Of a stretch of DNA of 64,000 nt, positions 29,370 to 37,511 are shown piece by piece. Both the position numbers and the translations under genes were made by a program. The stretch's first letter is position 1. Every line of letters starts with the position of its first letter. The notes under the pieces are model-generated. The model saw only the letters and a program-made list of their open reading frames with translations, was not told the DNA's origin and searched no databases. This DNA is from Phenylobacterium sp. (GTDB lineage Bacteria; Pseudomonadota; Alphaproteobacteria; Caulobacterales; Caulobacteraceae): the NCBI GenBank assembly GCA_020402745.1, contig JADBYZ010000005.1, positions 16,510-80,509 on the forward strand. Reading direction: 5' to 3'.

Positions 29370-30866
29370 CTACCTGCCGGGTGTCAACGCCGCGTCACGA
29401 TCCCCGCCTCCAGGCGGGGGAAGGGGGACGGGGCGATCCGGAATGACCGCCGGCTTCGGGACCAGGAAGCCATCCAACCCGGAGCCAGGAACCTCCCAGG
29501 GGACCCAACCCCAGGTGACCCGTAAGCTCTTGAAATTGGCGGCGGGATCGTAACGCGGAATCTCGGGAACGAGATAGCCTGCCTGTAGACGCCCGACCTG
29601 TCCCAGCACGCCGGCGGCTGCGACATACTCGTCCCGGCGGGCGCTGATCTGCGCCAGCTCTGCGGCCCTCAGCTCCTGCTCGGCGTTGAGGACATCGATG
29701 GTCGTACGCAGCCCCACCCTCTGCTCCTGGACGACGCCCTCAGCAGCGATCCGGGCAGCCCGGACCTGCTTGTCTGTCGCCTCTATGTTGCTGCGAGCGG
29801 CCTGCAGCGCGCTCCAGGACTGGGTGATAGCCTGACGCACCGTCCGGCGGGCGTTCTCCACACCGAGGCGGTCGACAGTGTTACGCTCTGACGCCGCACG
29901 CACCCTCGACAGCGTCTGGCCGCCGGAAAAGATCGGAATGGTGACGACCGCCGAGCCGGACAAGGCGCGGGAGTAAGCGTCGGTATGGAGAGGGTTTACA
30001 AGGCCACTGTAGCCGAGTTGTCCCTGAAGCGCGACGGTGGGCATCTGTTCGGCTCGGGCGCCCGCCACCCGGGCGCGGCTGGCCTGCTCGGCATACTCGG
30101 CTGAGCGCACCACAGGGCTGCCGCTCTCCGCCAGATCCCAAGCCTGCTCGATGGAGCCTGGCATAAGGTGGCTGAACGGAGGCTCAGGCGCCAGGTCGCC
30201 AGGCGACTGGCCGACAACGGCCTCGTAGGAGGCCCGAGAGGTGGCCAGCGTCGCCTGGGCGGAGTTGAGCAGGGCGACCGCCGCCGCGAGCCGCGCTTCG
30301 GACTGTGCAACATCGGTTCGGGTGATCTCGCCCACCTCGAACCTCGCGCGGGACTCATCGAGTTGGCGCTGCAGGACCGCGACGTTGGTCTGGCGGATCC
30401 TAAGGGCCTCCTGGTCGCGCCTTACGTCGACATAAGACTGGATAACCTGGCCAAGCACCTGAGCCTCAACCCGGCGCAGGCCCTCTCGCCCGGACAGACT
30501 GTCGGCCTCTGCAGCCGAAACGGCGGACGCAACCCGACCCCCGCTGTAGACGGGCTGAGTCAGGGACAGAACGGCGGAACCGGAATTGCTCTCAACATCC
30601 ACAAGCGGGCGGGCCCCCGGGAGGGTCGTCTCGGACCAGGTGGCGCGACCACTTACGGACAGGGTGGGCCGATAGCCCGCTCGCGCCTGATACCAATTCT
30701 CATCCAGGGCGCGGAGCTGCGCCCGCTGGGCCTGCAGGGTTGGGTTGGAGGCGTAGGCCATGGCGATGGCCTCCGCTAAAGTCTCGGCGGCAACCGGCGA
30801 CACGGAAAGCGAGAGCGCGGCCAGAGACCCCGCAGCAAGCCAGCGGCTGCGATCACGCTTGATCAT
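29370..30866 (-). CDS. TolC-family outer-membrane efflux/type I secretion protein
   Basis: This 498-residue protein has a signal peptide ending SVSPVAAETLAEAIAMAYASNPTLQAQRAQL. The duplicated alpha-helical tunnel repeats are clear: AQVLGQVIQSYVDVRRDQEALRIRQTNVAVLQRQLDESRARFEVGEITRTDVAQSEARLA and the matching AQRVGLRTTIDVLNAEQELRAAELAQISARRDEYVAA. It forms a trimeric channel for efflux pumps or type I secretion. No inner-membrane partner lies nearby. In Caulobacter a TolC homologue (RsaF type) lies near valS and popZ, which fits this order. Confidence 0.92.
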   Translation of the reverse strand: MIKRDRSRWLAAGSLAALSLSVSPVAAETLAEAIAMAYASNPTLQAQRAQLRALDENWYQARAGYRPTLSVSGRATWSETTLPGARPLVDVESNSGSAVLSLTQPVYSGGRVASAVSAAEADSLSGREGLRRVEAQVLGQVIQSYVDVRRDQEALRIRQTNVAVLQRQLDESRARFEVGEITRTDVAQSEARLAAAVALLNSAQATLATSRASYEAVVGQSPGDLAPEPPFSHLMPGSIEQAWDLAESGSPVVRSAEYAEQASRARVAGARAEQMPTVALQGQLGYSGLVNPLHTDAYSRALSGSAVVTIPIFSGGQTLSRVRAASERNTVDRLGVENARRTVRQAITQSWSALQAARSNIEATDKQVRAARIAAEGVVQEQRVGLRTTIDVLNAEQELRAAELAQISARRDEYVAAAGVLGQVGRLQAGYLVPEIPRYDPAANFKSLRVTWGWVPWEVPGSGLDGFLVPKPAVIPDRPVPLPPPGGGDRDAALTPGR

Positions 30867-31013
30867 CTCTCATCCTCAAGTACCAGACGCACAGACATCC
30901 GCCTATATGACCGGGGTTTCCTCCTGAGGCCAGTGGACCTGACCTTAAGGTTTTTTCACACGCACCTGACGATCCGGTTTCGAACGGGTACGGCGGGTCA
31001 AGGGGCCGAGCGT

Positions 31014-31583
31014 TCAGAACACGAAACCGGTCTGAGGCTCCAGACCCGGCAGGAAGGCGGGCGCGGAATCGAATCCGGTCCGTCTGCCGACGCCCTCACC
31101 CGTCTTGACGTAGACGACCGCACGTCCGGTTGGACCCTGTCGCTCGACGATCACGGCCCTGCCGCCAAGGCTCAGAACCTCAAGCCATGAATCCGGGATC
31201 CGGGCCACAGCGCCCTCGCTCACCAGGAGATCAAAGGGTCCCTGAGGGGGTCGGGCAAGCGAGGCGTCGTCAAACCGGGTGACCGAAACTCCGCAGGCCT
31301 CAAGCAGCATGGCCGCGTAGGGCGCCGCGATAGCCAATGCCGTCTCGCCGTCGGCCGGCAAAGCCAGTTGAATAAGCTTTGCAACGTCTCGCGGCCTCAG
31401 GAGCCGGCGTCCCGGCGCATACTCCGGTTCCGTATCTGCATACGCAAGATAGGCCCGATCGGAAGGAAGAAGCTTCTCCCTTGGTATCCGGCGCATGGCG
31501 TCCTGGATTCGAAGGTCGGTCACGTCGGCAGTCCGGACCTGGCTCTCCACCATGTTCAGGCGGGCTGAAGAGGTTTCATCCAT
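31014..31583 (-). CDS. Degenerate PCMT-family protein (protein-L-isoaspartate methyltransferase-like)
   Basis: This 189-residue protein keeps the family N-terminus ARLNMVESQVRTADVTDLRIQDAMRRIPREKLLP and the later GPFDLLVSEGAVARIPDSWLEVLSLGGRAVIVE. The glycine-rich SAM-binding motif I is replaced by ALAIAAPYAAMLLEACG, with no GxGxG, and the protein is about 30 residues short of usual length. Binding of SAM is therefore doubtful. It lies 147 bases upstream of the TolC gene on the same strand, a pairing common in Caulobacteraceae as far as I recall. Role unknown; perhaps non-enzymatic. Confidence 0.75.
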   Translation of the reverse strand: MDETSSARLNMVESQVRTADVTDLRIQDAMRRIPREKLLPSDRAYLAYADTEPEYAPGRRLLRPRDVAKLIQLALPADGETALAIAAPYAAMLLEACGVSVTRFDDASLARPPQGPFDLLVSEGAVARIPDSWLEVLSLGGRAVIVERQGPTGRAVVYVKTGEGVGRRTGFDSAPAFLPGLEPQTGFVF

Positions 31584-31744
31584 AACGTCTCCGGTCGGCG
31601 AGAGGGAGGGGCGGCTTTGCCAGCATCCACGACACTCTTCAGCTTATAGGGCCCTGAGAGCCGCCAAGGCAATGAGGGCCGCCTCGGACATTGCCCCCAC
31701 CCTCGCCTTCTGATAGCGGTCGCTCGGCCGGTGCGGACCGGCGC

Positions 31745-31818
31745 GGCCTGATGGCGGAGTGGTGACGCAGCGGACTGCAAATCCGTGCACCCCGGTTCGA
31801 TTCCGGGTCAGGCCTCCA
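31745..31818 (+). tRNA. tRNA-Cys (GCA)
   Basis: The acceptor arms GGCCTGA (31745-31751) and TCAGGCC (31808-31814) pair, with discriminator T and encoded CCA (31816-31818). The anticodon stem GCGGA/TCCGT closes the loop CTGCAAA with anticodon GCA. The T arm CCCGG-TTCGATT-CCGGG is perfect. The D arm is GCGG..GACGC. Length with CCA is 74. Confidence 0.95.
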
Positions 31819-32112
31819 AAACCTCCCTTGCAACTTCGCTTTCGCAGGTTTCCACCTGATCGCGAGGTCGGCAGGTGCGCTTCCCAGGAAGCGCAGGGTT
31901 AAAGGGAACAGCCTGACCTCCCCGCGTTTACAGATGATTAACCCCGCCCAACCGATGCTGATTTGAGTTTCTGCAGGACTTCGATTAAACGCCGATCCGA
32001 GAAATCTTATCGATCGCGGACCTGAATTTCGGCCTCGCTGCAGGTTCCCTTGGGTCGAAGCAAGGTAACTCTCGCAATCCGGGCCTCCAAGTGGCGAGGG
32101 AAGAACAGAGCC
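31819..32112. other. Intergenic region between tRNA-Cys and the unknown gene
   Basis: This 294-base gap holds a perfect palindrome (TGCGCTTCC at 31876-31884, centre CA, GGAAGCGCA at 31887-31895). It also holds a CtrA-like TTTA-N7-TTAA (31927-31941, one mismatch). No coding sequence is convincing. A minus-strand frame of 217 codons (31639-32292) runs through the tRNA and is spurious. Confidence 0.5.
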
Positions 32113-33222
32113 ATGCGGCAAGCGAGCGTCGAGAACCATGTGCGCAATCTCGCCGGGCTCGAGAGGACAGCGTCTACGAATCGCGTTCTCAATCTTGTCG
32201 CCATAGCAAACGCCCACAGGGGTGAACCGGAGTATCACGCCCAGCCCTTCTTCAAGACGCCGATCCTGAACGAGTGCATAGTCCTCAAGCACTGGGTGAG
32301 GCCGGATGAGCGTTTTGTTTTCGACGATGACCGGCGAAACTCAACAAAGATCATTCTACCTTTTGAACGCACGGACCTGCGCCTTGGAGGCCGGTCCTTC
32401 TTTGTTGGGCAAAGAGGGTGGCGCGAGATTGCGAGAGACAATGGGGGTGATGGGACCAGTATTGAGCGCGACATTCGCGTCATGGCGGCGCTGGACGATA
32501 TCCCATCATTAGATCCCTTCCTCTTGAGGGAGCACCTTGACCGGATCGGAATTCAGGTAGCCCCATGCTACTTCGCAATTTCGGAGGCCGATCTCGTCCG
32601 AATGCAGGATTTTGTCTCAAAAGAGATTCGCGAGTTGATTAGCTTAACTTTTGAGAACGCCGGGAGTAAGTTAGTATACTCCAACAAGATGGTCAATTTT
32701 CTGCTATCTACCGAGATCAATGAGCATTTGGAGCCGCTCAGGATTGCTCTCAGATTAGATGGGTCAGATTATAAAGAAGGTGTGTTTAACTGGAAGGGAT
32801 TTCTTTACTATAAGTGGGTATTTAGAGAGATCGGGCCGAGCTTGGCGGATGTAAAAGGTCAGATACGACGGCTACGCATTTCAGGCCGTAGAGAAAGAGA
32901 CGCTGTGGCCTATATTGAGGGGGCTCAGGGACGTCTTATTGACTCGCTTGAGATGAATCGCCTTGAGATTGCTGGGGCTCTCGAAGTTTACGATCGCGCC
33001 TTCGCGGACCTGACCAAGAACGGCAAGCCGCTCGCCTTCCGGAACTTTCTTCTGCAGGCGCCCAAAATGTTCCACTCGCTCGGCGAAAGAATCGGGATGA
33101 TCTCCCACATCACCAGTTTCTGGAAATATCGCTTCCCCGACGCCCGCTCCCTCGATGCGCCTATCAACGAAGTTTTCGAGATTCTAACGGATTTCGAGCG
33201 GAGTATGACGACAGTCGACTGA
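32113..33222 (+). CDS. Unrecognised protein with an AT-rich central coding segment
   Basis: The product is 369 residues from ATG 32113 (GAGGGAA about 10 bases upstream); an in-frame ATG at 32050 is less likely. No signal peptide or membrane span is visible. Notable stretches are LNECIVLKHWVRPDERFVFDDDRRNSTKIILPF, LDDIPSLDPFLLREHLDRIGIQVAPCYFAISEADL and a helical C-terminal half (VAYIEGAQGRLIDSLEMNRLEIAGALEVYDRAFADL). I cannot place it in a family. GC falls to roughly 42% between about 32570 and 32870. The gene ends 15 bases before the glutamate-synthase-like gene, so the two are probably co-transcribed. Confidence 0.75.
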   Translation: MRQASVENHVRNLAGLERTASTNRVLNLVAIANAHRGEPEYHAQPFFKTPILNECIVLKHWVRPDERFVFDDDRRNSTKIILPFERTDLRLGGRSFFVGQRGWREIARDNGGDGTSIERDIRVMAALDDIPSLDPFLLREHLDRIGIQVAPCYFAISEADLVRMQDFVSKEIRELISLTFENAGSKLVYSNKMVNFLLSTEINEHLEPLRIALRLDGSDYKEGVFNWKGFLYYKWVFREIGPSLADVKGQIRRLRISGRRERDAVAYIEGAQGRLIDSLEMNRLEIAGALEVYDRAFADLTKNGKPLAFRNFLLQAPKMFHSLGERIGMISHITSFWKYRFPDARSLDAPINEVFEILTDFERSMTTVD

Positions 33223-33237
33223 GAAGGCTCAACCGCG

Positions 33238-34704
33238 ATGAATTGGTTCGCCGGAGTCCTGACCCAAAGTGTCGGTATCCTCTTGGGGCTGTGTCTCGCC
33301 CTGATTGTTCTTGGGCTGCTCATTTATGACCTAACACAACAAAAGCACTCAGTACTTAGGAATTTTCCTGTTATTGGTCACTTCCGCTACTGGCTTGAGC
33401 AGCTGGGAGAATACTTTCGACAGTATTTCTTTGCAAATGACCGTGAGGAAATGCCTTTCAACAGGGCGACTCGGGCCTGGGTCTACCGCGAAGCGAAGAA
33501 CGAGGGAGGCGCGGTTGGCTTCGGGTCGACAAATGATCGCCGCGAGCCGGGAACACTGCTGTTCGTGAACCATCCTTTCCCCGTGCTCGAAGAAGACCGT
33601 CTACCGACTCCACCTCTGATGATCGGCGAAGGTGCTTGCGACAATCCCTTCCTGGCCCGGTCCGTAGTCAACATATCCGGCATGAGCTTCGGCGCGATCT
33701 CCAGACCCGCGATCCAGGCCCTCTCGCGAGGTGCGGGAGAAGCCGGTTGCTGGATGGACACCGGAGAGGGCGGGCTTTCGCCCTACCATCTCGAAGGGAA
33801 TTGCGACCTGATCATGCAGGTCGGCACGGCGCGATACGGCCTCCGCAATCCAGATGGGTCTTTCGCTCCGGAAAAGGCCCAGGAGATCGCGCGCTTTGTG
33901 AAAGCGTTCGAGATCAAGCTCAGCCAGGGCGCCAAGCCCGGTAAGGGCGGGGTTCTTCCCGGTGCGAAGGTCACGGCGGAGATCGCCCGGATCCGGGGCA
34001 TTCCGGAGGGTGAGGACTCCATCAGCCCAAACCGGCATCCCGACATCGCCAACATCGATCAACTCCTCGACCGGATCTGCAACCTGAGGGACCTTACCGG
34101 CCGGCCCGTGGGCGTGAAGACCGCCCTCGGCGACGAAAGCTTCATGACACTGCTCTGCGAGGCCGTCCTGCGAAGGGGCGCCCAGGATGCGCCAGACTTC
34201 CTGACCATCGATGGCGGCGAGGGCGGTACGGGGGCGGCGCCCCAAACTCTCATGGATCATATGAGCCTGCCCATCGCCGAAGCCCTTCCCATGGCCGTGG
34301 ACGCCCTTCGCGATTCTGGCCTCAAGGACCGGGTCCGGGTCATCGCCTCTGGGAAGCTGGTGACGCCCGCCCGTGCAGCCTGGGCCCTTTGCACCGGAGC
34401 GGATTTCGTGCACTCCGCGCGAGGTTTCATGTTCGCCATCGGCTGTATCCAGGCCATGCGATGTCACACGAACACCTGCCCGACAGGTGTGGCGACCCAC
34501 AACCGGCGGCTACAGAGGGGCCTGGTCGTCGAGGATAAGGCCGCGCGGGTGGTCAACTATGTGCGGAGCCTCAACCGCGAGATCGACATGATCGCACACT
34601 CCTGTGGTTGCCGGCATGCCCGGGAGCTGGGGCGGCGACACGTCAGGATCGTCGAAACGGCGGGACGCAGTATTCCCTTGGACGTCCTTCATCCCGGAGC
34701 CTGA
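33238..34704 (+). CDS. FMN-binding glutamate synthase family protein, membrane-anchored
   Basis: This 488-residue protein has one N-terminal membrane span (SVGILLGLCLALIVLGLLIYDL). The FMN/2-oxoglutarate barrel of the large glutamate synthase subunit follows, with VNISGMSFGAISRPAIQALSRGA, GGLSPYHLEGNCDLIMQVGTARYG, KPGKGGVLPGAKV, DFLTIDGGEGGTGAAP and the cluster region QAMRCHTNTCPTGVATHNRRLQRGL. The glutaminase and central domains of GltB are missing, as is usual in this stand-alone family, so it is not a full glutamate synthase. The electron donor and substrate are unknown. Neighbours are a VOC protein and an acyl-CoA synthetase, 3 and 935 bases on. Confidence 0.88.
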   Translation: MNWFAGVLTQSVGILLGLCLALIVLGLLIYDLTQQKHSVLRNFPVIGHFRYWLEQLGEYFRQYFFANDREEMPFNRATRAWVYREAKNEGGAVGFGSTNDRREPGTLLFVNHPFPVLEEDRLPTPPLMIGEGACDNPFLARSVVNISGMSFGAISRPAIQALSRGAGEAGCWMDTGEGGLSPYHLEGNCDLIMQVGTARYGLRNPDGSFAPEKAQEIARFVKAFEIKLSQGAKPGKGGVLPGAKVTAEIARIRGIPEGEDSISPNRHPDIANIDQLLDRICNLRDLTGRPVGVKTALGDESFMTLLCEAVLRRGAQDAPDFLTIDGGEGGTGAAPQTLMDHMSLPIAEALPMAVDALRDSGLKDRVRVIASGKLVTPARAAWALCTGADFVHSARGFMFAIGCIQAMRCHTNTCPTGVATHNRRLQRGLVVEDKAARVVNYVRSLNREIDMIAHSCGCRHARELGRRHVRIVETAGRSIPLDVLHPGA

Positions 34705-34707
34705 GTC

Positions 34708-35565
34708 ATGTTGACAGAAGTCGACCGCCTGTTGGTGGCGACCCCCGACTCAGAGCGGGCCGCCACCGCCTGGCGCAGCATCCTGGGGGCGGAGGAGGTG
34801 CTCCGCGAAAGAGCGACCTCGCTCGCAGCAGTCCGCCGGGTCATCAGGGTTGGACGATCTGATATTGAGTTCCTGGAGCCGGATGGCGCCGGCCCCGTCG
34901 CAGAGGCCCTCTCCCGCCGCGGGCGCGCCCATGTTTTCGCCGCTGGTGCGAGCGCATCTGACCCAGACGCAGTTGCAAAGACGGCGAAGGCCGCAGGCGC
35001 CAAGGTGGAAGCGGACGGGGCCCGCCACCTTGTCACACTTCAGATTGAAGGGGCGCCGATCCGTTTTGTGATCTCGCCGGAGGAAGAGCCCGCGCCGGCC
35101 GGTCGCCTCGACTTCCTCTACGAGGCGACAGTCCTCGCGGCCGATCAGGCCGGCGCCGTGGCCAAGATCCGCGATGCCTTCGGTCTGGACGAGAAGGTCT
35201 TCACAACCATCACCTCCGAGATGTTCGGCTACACAGGGGTCCTGACCCTGTTCCGGGCCGGCCAGCTGCACCGGTTCGAGGTGATCACACCTATAGAGCG
35301 GGATAAGACCATGGGACGCTACCACGCCCGGGAAGGCGCCTGCTTTTACATGGGCTTCGCCGAGGCGCCCGATCTGATCGACATCGAGAAGAGGATCGCC
35401 CCTGGCGGGCTGACGATCGACCGGCCCGAGGGGCGCCGTGACGACCAGTCCCCGGACCAGATCTGGATCCACCCTCCGACCCTTGGTGGGGTCATGCTGG
35501 GCGTTTCCCGCCCGACCATGGCCTGGATGTGGTCGGGTCACCCGGAGCGCGTGGCGGCCCTTTAA
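34708..35565 (+). CDS. VOC (glyoxalase/bleomycin-resistance fold) family protein
   Basis: This 285-residue protein is made of paired beta-alpha-beta-beta-beta modules: VDRLLVATPDSERAATAWRSILGAEEV, IEFLEPDG, HVFAAGAS, then LDFLYEATVLAADQAGAVAKIRDAFGLDE and IWIHPPTLGGVMLGVSRPT. This is the pattern of the vicinal oxygen chelate superfamily. The end PPTLGGVMLGVSRP resembles lactoylglutathione lyase or methylmalonyl-CoA-epimerase-like members, often linked to acyl-CoA catabolism. It starts 3 bases after the glutamate-synthase-like gene and is clearly translationally coupled or co-transcribed with it. Confidence 0.78.
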   Translation: MLTEVDRLLVATPDSERAATAWRSILGAEEVLRERATSLAAVRRVIRVGRSDIEFLEPDGAGPVAEALSRRGRAHVFAAGASASDPDAVAKTAKAAGAKVEADGARHLVTLQIEGAPIRFVISPEEEPAPAGRLDFLYEATVLAADQAGAVAKIRDAFGLDEKVFTTITSEMFGYTGVLTLFRAGQLHRFEVITPIERDKTMGRYHAREGACFYMGFAEAPDLIDIEKRIAPGGLTIDRPEGRRDDQSPDQIWIHPPTLGGVMLGVSRPTMAWMWSGHPERVAAL

Positions 35566-35639
35566 GGACGGGTCGATCGCGTTGACTTCTCAGGCGTCCG
35601 GGTCGCTGAATGGCGAAGGCCACCGAGGGGGAGGACGAC

Positions 35640-37274
35640 ATGACCGACTGGAAGATCGCTGACGTCTGGGAGGCAATCGCCGGCAAGACCCCCAACCGTC
35701 CGGCCCTGATCCAGGGACACCGGGTCATTACGTGGGGGCGGTTCGATGCTCGGGCCGACGCCTTGGCCGCCTGTCTCGTCGCGGGAGGCGTCAGCGCCGA
35801 GGCCAAGGTCGCCGCCTACCTGTTCAATGGCCCGGAATACCTGGAGGTCTACTTCGCGGCCTTCAAGGCGGGCCTGGCCCCGATCAACACCAACTACCGT
35901 TATGGCGGCGAGGAACTTGTCTACCTCTTCGACAACGCCGACGCCGAGGTCGTGGTCTTCCACGCAGGATTTACGGCGACGCTGGAGGCGATTCGGTCTC
36001 GCCTGACCAAGGTCAAGCTGTGGATCGCCGTCGCCGAGCCCGGGCATCCTGCGCCCGCCTGGGCGATGGACTATGAGGCCGCGGTCTCCACCGCGCCCGC
36101 CACACGCCCCGTCAAGGCGCCCTGGGGCCGCTCGGGGGACAACCTCCTCCTACTCTACACCGGCGGCACGACCGGAATGCCCAAGGGCGTCATGTGGCGC
36201 CAGGACGACCTGTTCAATGTCCTCGGCGCCGGCGGCCAGGCGGCGCGAGGCGTAGAGCCAATCGCCAGCGTCCAGGAGGCTGCGGAGCGGCTTGACCCCG
36301 CAGGACCGCGCCCGCCGGTGACACTCGTATGCTGCCCCCTCATGCACGGAACCGGACAGTTTTCGGCCTTCATTACACTTAGCCAGGGCGGCGGCGTGGC
36401 CACCCTGCCCTCAAGGGGCTTCAACGCTGTGGAGCTCTGGGATGAGGTGGAGCGTCTGCAGGCCGATGGGGTGGTGATCGTCGGTCTCGCCTTCTCGACC
36501 CCCATGCTGGAGGCTCTCGAGGCGCACCCGGGCCGGTGGGACTTATCAAACGTCCGGTCGATCAGTTCGTCAGGCTCCATGTGGAGCCAGGAGAACAAGA
36601 GGGGCCTTCTCTCTCACTGCAAGAACGCCACGATCTACGACTCTTTCGGCTCTTCCGAGGCGGTCGGGCTCGGCGCCTCATCCTCGACCCCGGGCGCTGA
36701 GGCGGCCACCGCCGCCTTTGTCCTGGGCCCCACCTGCGCGGTCTTCACCGAGGATGGCCGCCGGGTTGCCCCCGGTTCTGGTGAGCGCGGCCTGGTGGCG
36801 GTGAGCGGCTTCCTGCCGATGGGCTACTACAAGGACCCCGAGAAGAGCGCCAAGACCTTCCTGACCTTTGAAGGCCAGCGCTGGTCGGTTCCGGGCGACT
36901 GGGCCGAGGTCAACGAGGACGGTACGCTCAAGCTTCTCGGGCGAGGCTCGCAATGCATCAACACCGGCGGAGAGAAGGTCTTCCCCGAGGAGGTCGAGGA
37001 GGCTCTCAAGACCCATCCGAACGTTCGTGACGCTGTCGTGGTAGGGGTTCCCGACGCCCGGTTCGGCGAGCGCATCTGCGCGGTCGTGGAACCGGACGGC
37101 GTCAGAGAGCTGGAACTGACCGATCTGTCGGCGCATGTGCGGGAGCGCCTCGCCGCCTACAAGGCGCCGCGGGAGCTCGTTGTGGTGGACAGCATAGGCC
37201 GGGCCCCTAATGGCAAGGTGGACTACAAGGCCTCACGGATAAGGGCCCTGAAGGCGCTGGGCCTTGAAGGCTGA
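35640..37274 (+). CDS. AMP-forming acyl-CoA synthetase
   Basis: This 544-residue ANL-superfamily enzyme activates a carboxylic acid to its CoA thioester. It has the phosphate loop LLYTGGTTGMPKGVMW, the SSSGSMWS and YDSFGSSEAVGLG motifs, VPGDWAEVNEDGTLKLLGRGSQCINTGGEKVFPEEVEE, and the catalytic lysine in GRAPNGKVDYK near the end. ATG 35640 is used because GGGGGAGG lies just upstream; a start at 35610 is in frame but less likely. It most resembles FadD3-like synthetases. It lies 74 bases after the VOC gene in the same direction. Confidence 0.9.
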   Translation: MTDWKIADVWEAIAGKTPNRPALIQGHRVITWGRFDARADALAACLVAGGVSAEAKVAAYLFNGPEYLEVYFAAFKAGLAPINTNYRYGGEELVYLFDNADAEVVVFHAGFTATLEAIRSRLTKVKLWIAVAEPGHPAPAWAMDYEAAVSTAPATRPVKAPWGRSGDNLLLLYTGGTTGMPKGVMWRQDDLFNVLGAGGQAARGVEPIASVQEAAERLDPAGPRPPVTLVCCPLMHGTGQFSAFITLSQGGGVATLPSRGFNAVELWDEVERLQADGVVIVGLAFSTPMLEALEAHPGRWDLSNVRSISSSGSMWSQENKRGLLSHCKNATIYDSFGSSEAVGLGASSSTPGAEAATAAFVLGPTCAVFTEDGRRVAPGSGERGLVAVSGFLPMGYYKDPEKSAKTFLTFEGQRWSVPGDWAEVNEDGTLKLLGRGSQCINTGGEKVFPEEVEEALKTHPNVRDAVVVGVPDARFGERICAVVEPDGVRELELTDLSAHVRERLAAYKAPRELVVVDSIGRAPNGKVDYKASRIRALKALGLEG

Positions 37275-37511
37275 CTCTCTCGTCAACGATGCAGGGTTCT
37301 TTGCCGCCCCCGGGGGTCGACGGGTGGCTCCTGAGGCCGATGGAAGACCCCGTCAGGTTGCTGCTCACCGCAGGGACGGCCTTGGGAAACCCTTGATCGC
37401 CCAGGCCTTCAATCCTGGTCTCGAAATTCCGGACTCTGCGCCTTTTCCCCGATCTTGGGTTAGGGTGTCCCGCCAAAGGGTTAAGGCTTTCGACTTACCG
37501 TGGAGTCCGTG

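Noticed and set aside
31639-32292. Minus-strand open frame of 217 codons
   Set aside because: It runs through the tRNA-Cys gene and the start of the plus-strand gene, and its product has no protein-like pattern.
31745-33222. Genomic island integrated at tRNA-Cys
   Set aside because: No integrase, no duplicated tRNA end downstream, and the following genes have normal composition.
33238-34704. Full glutamate synthase large subunit (GltB)
   Set aside because: The glutaminase and central domains are absent and there is no small subunit gene nearby.
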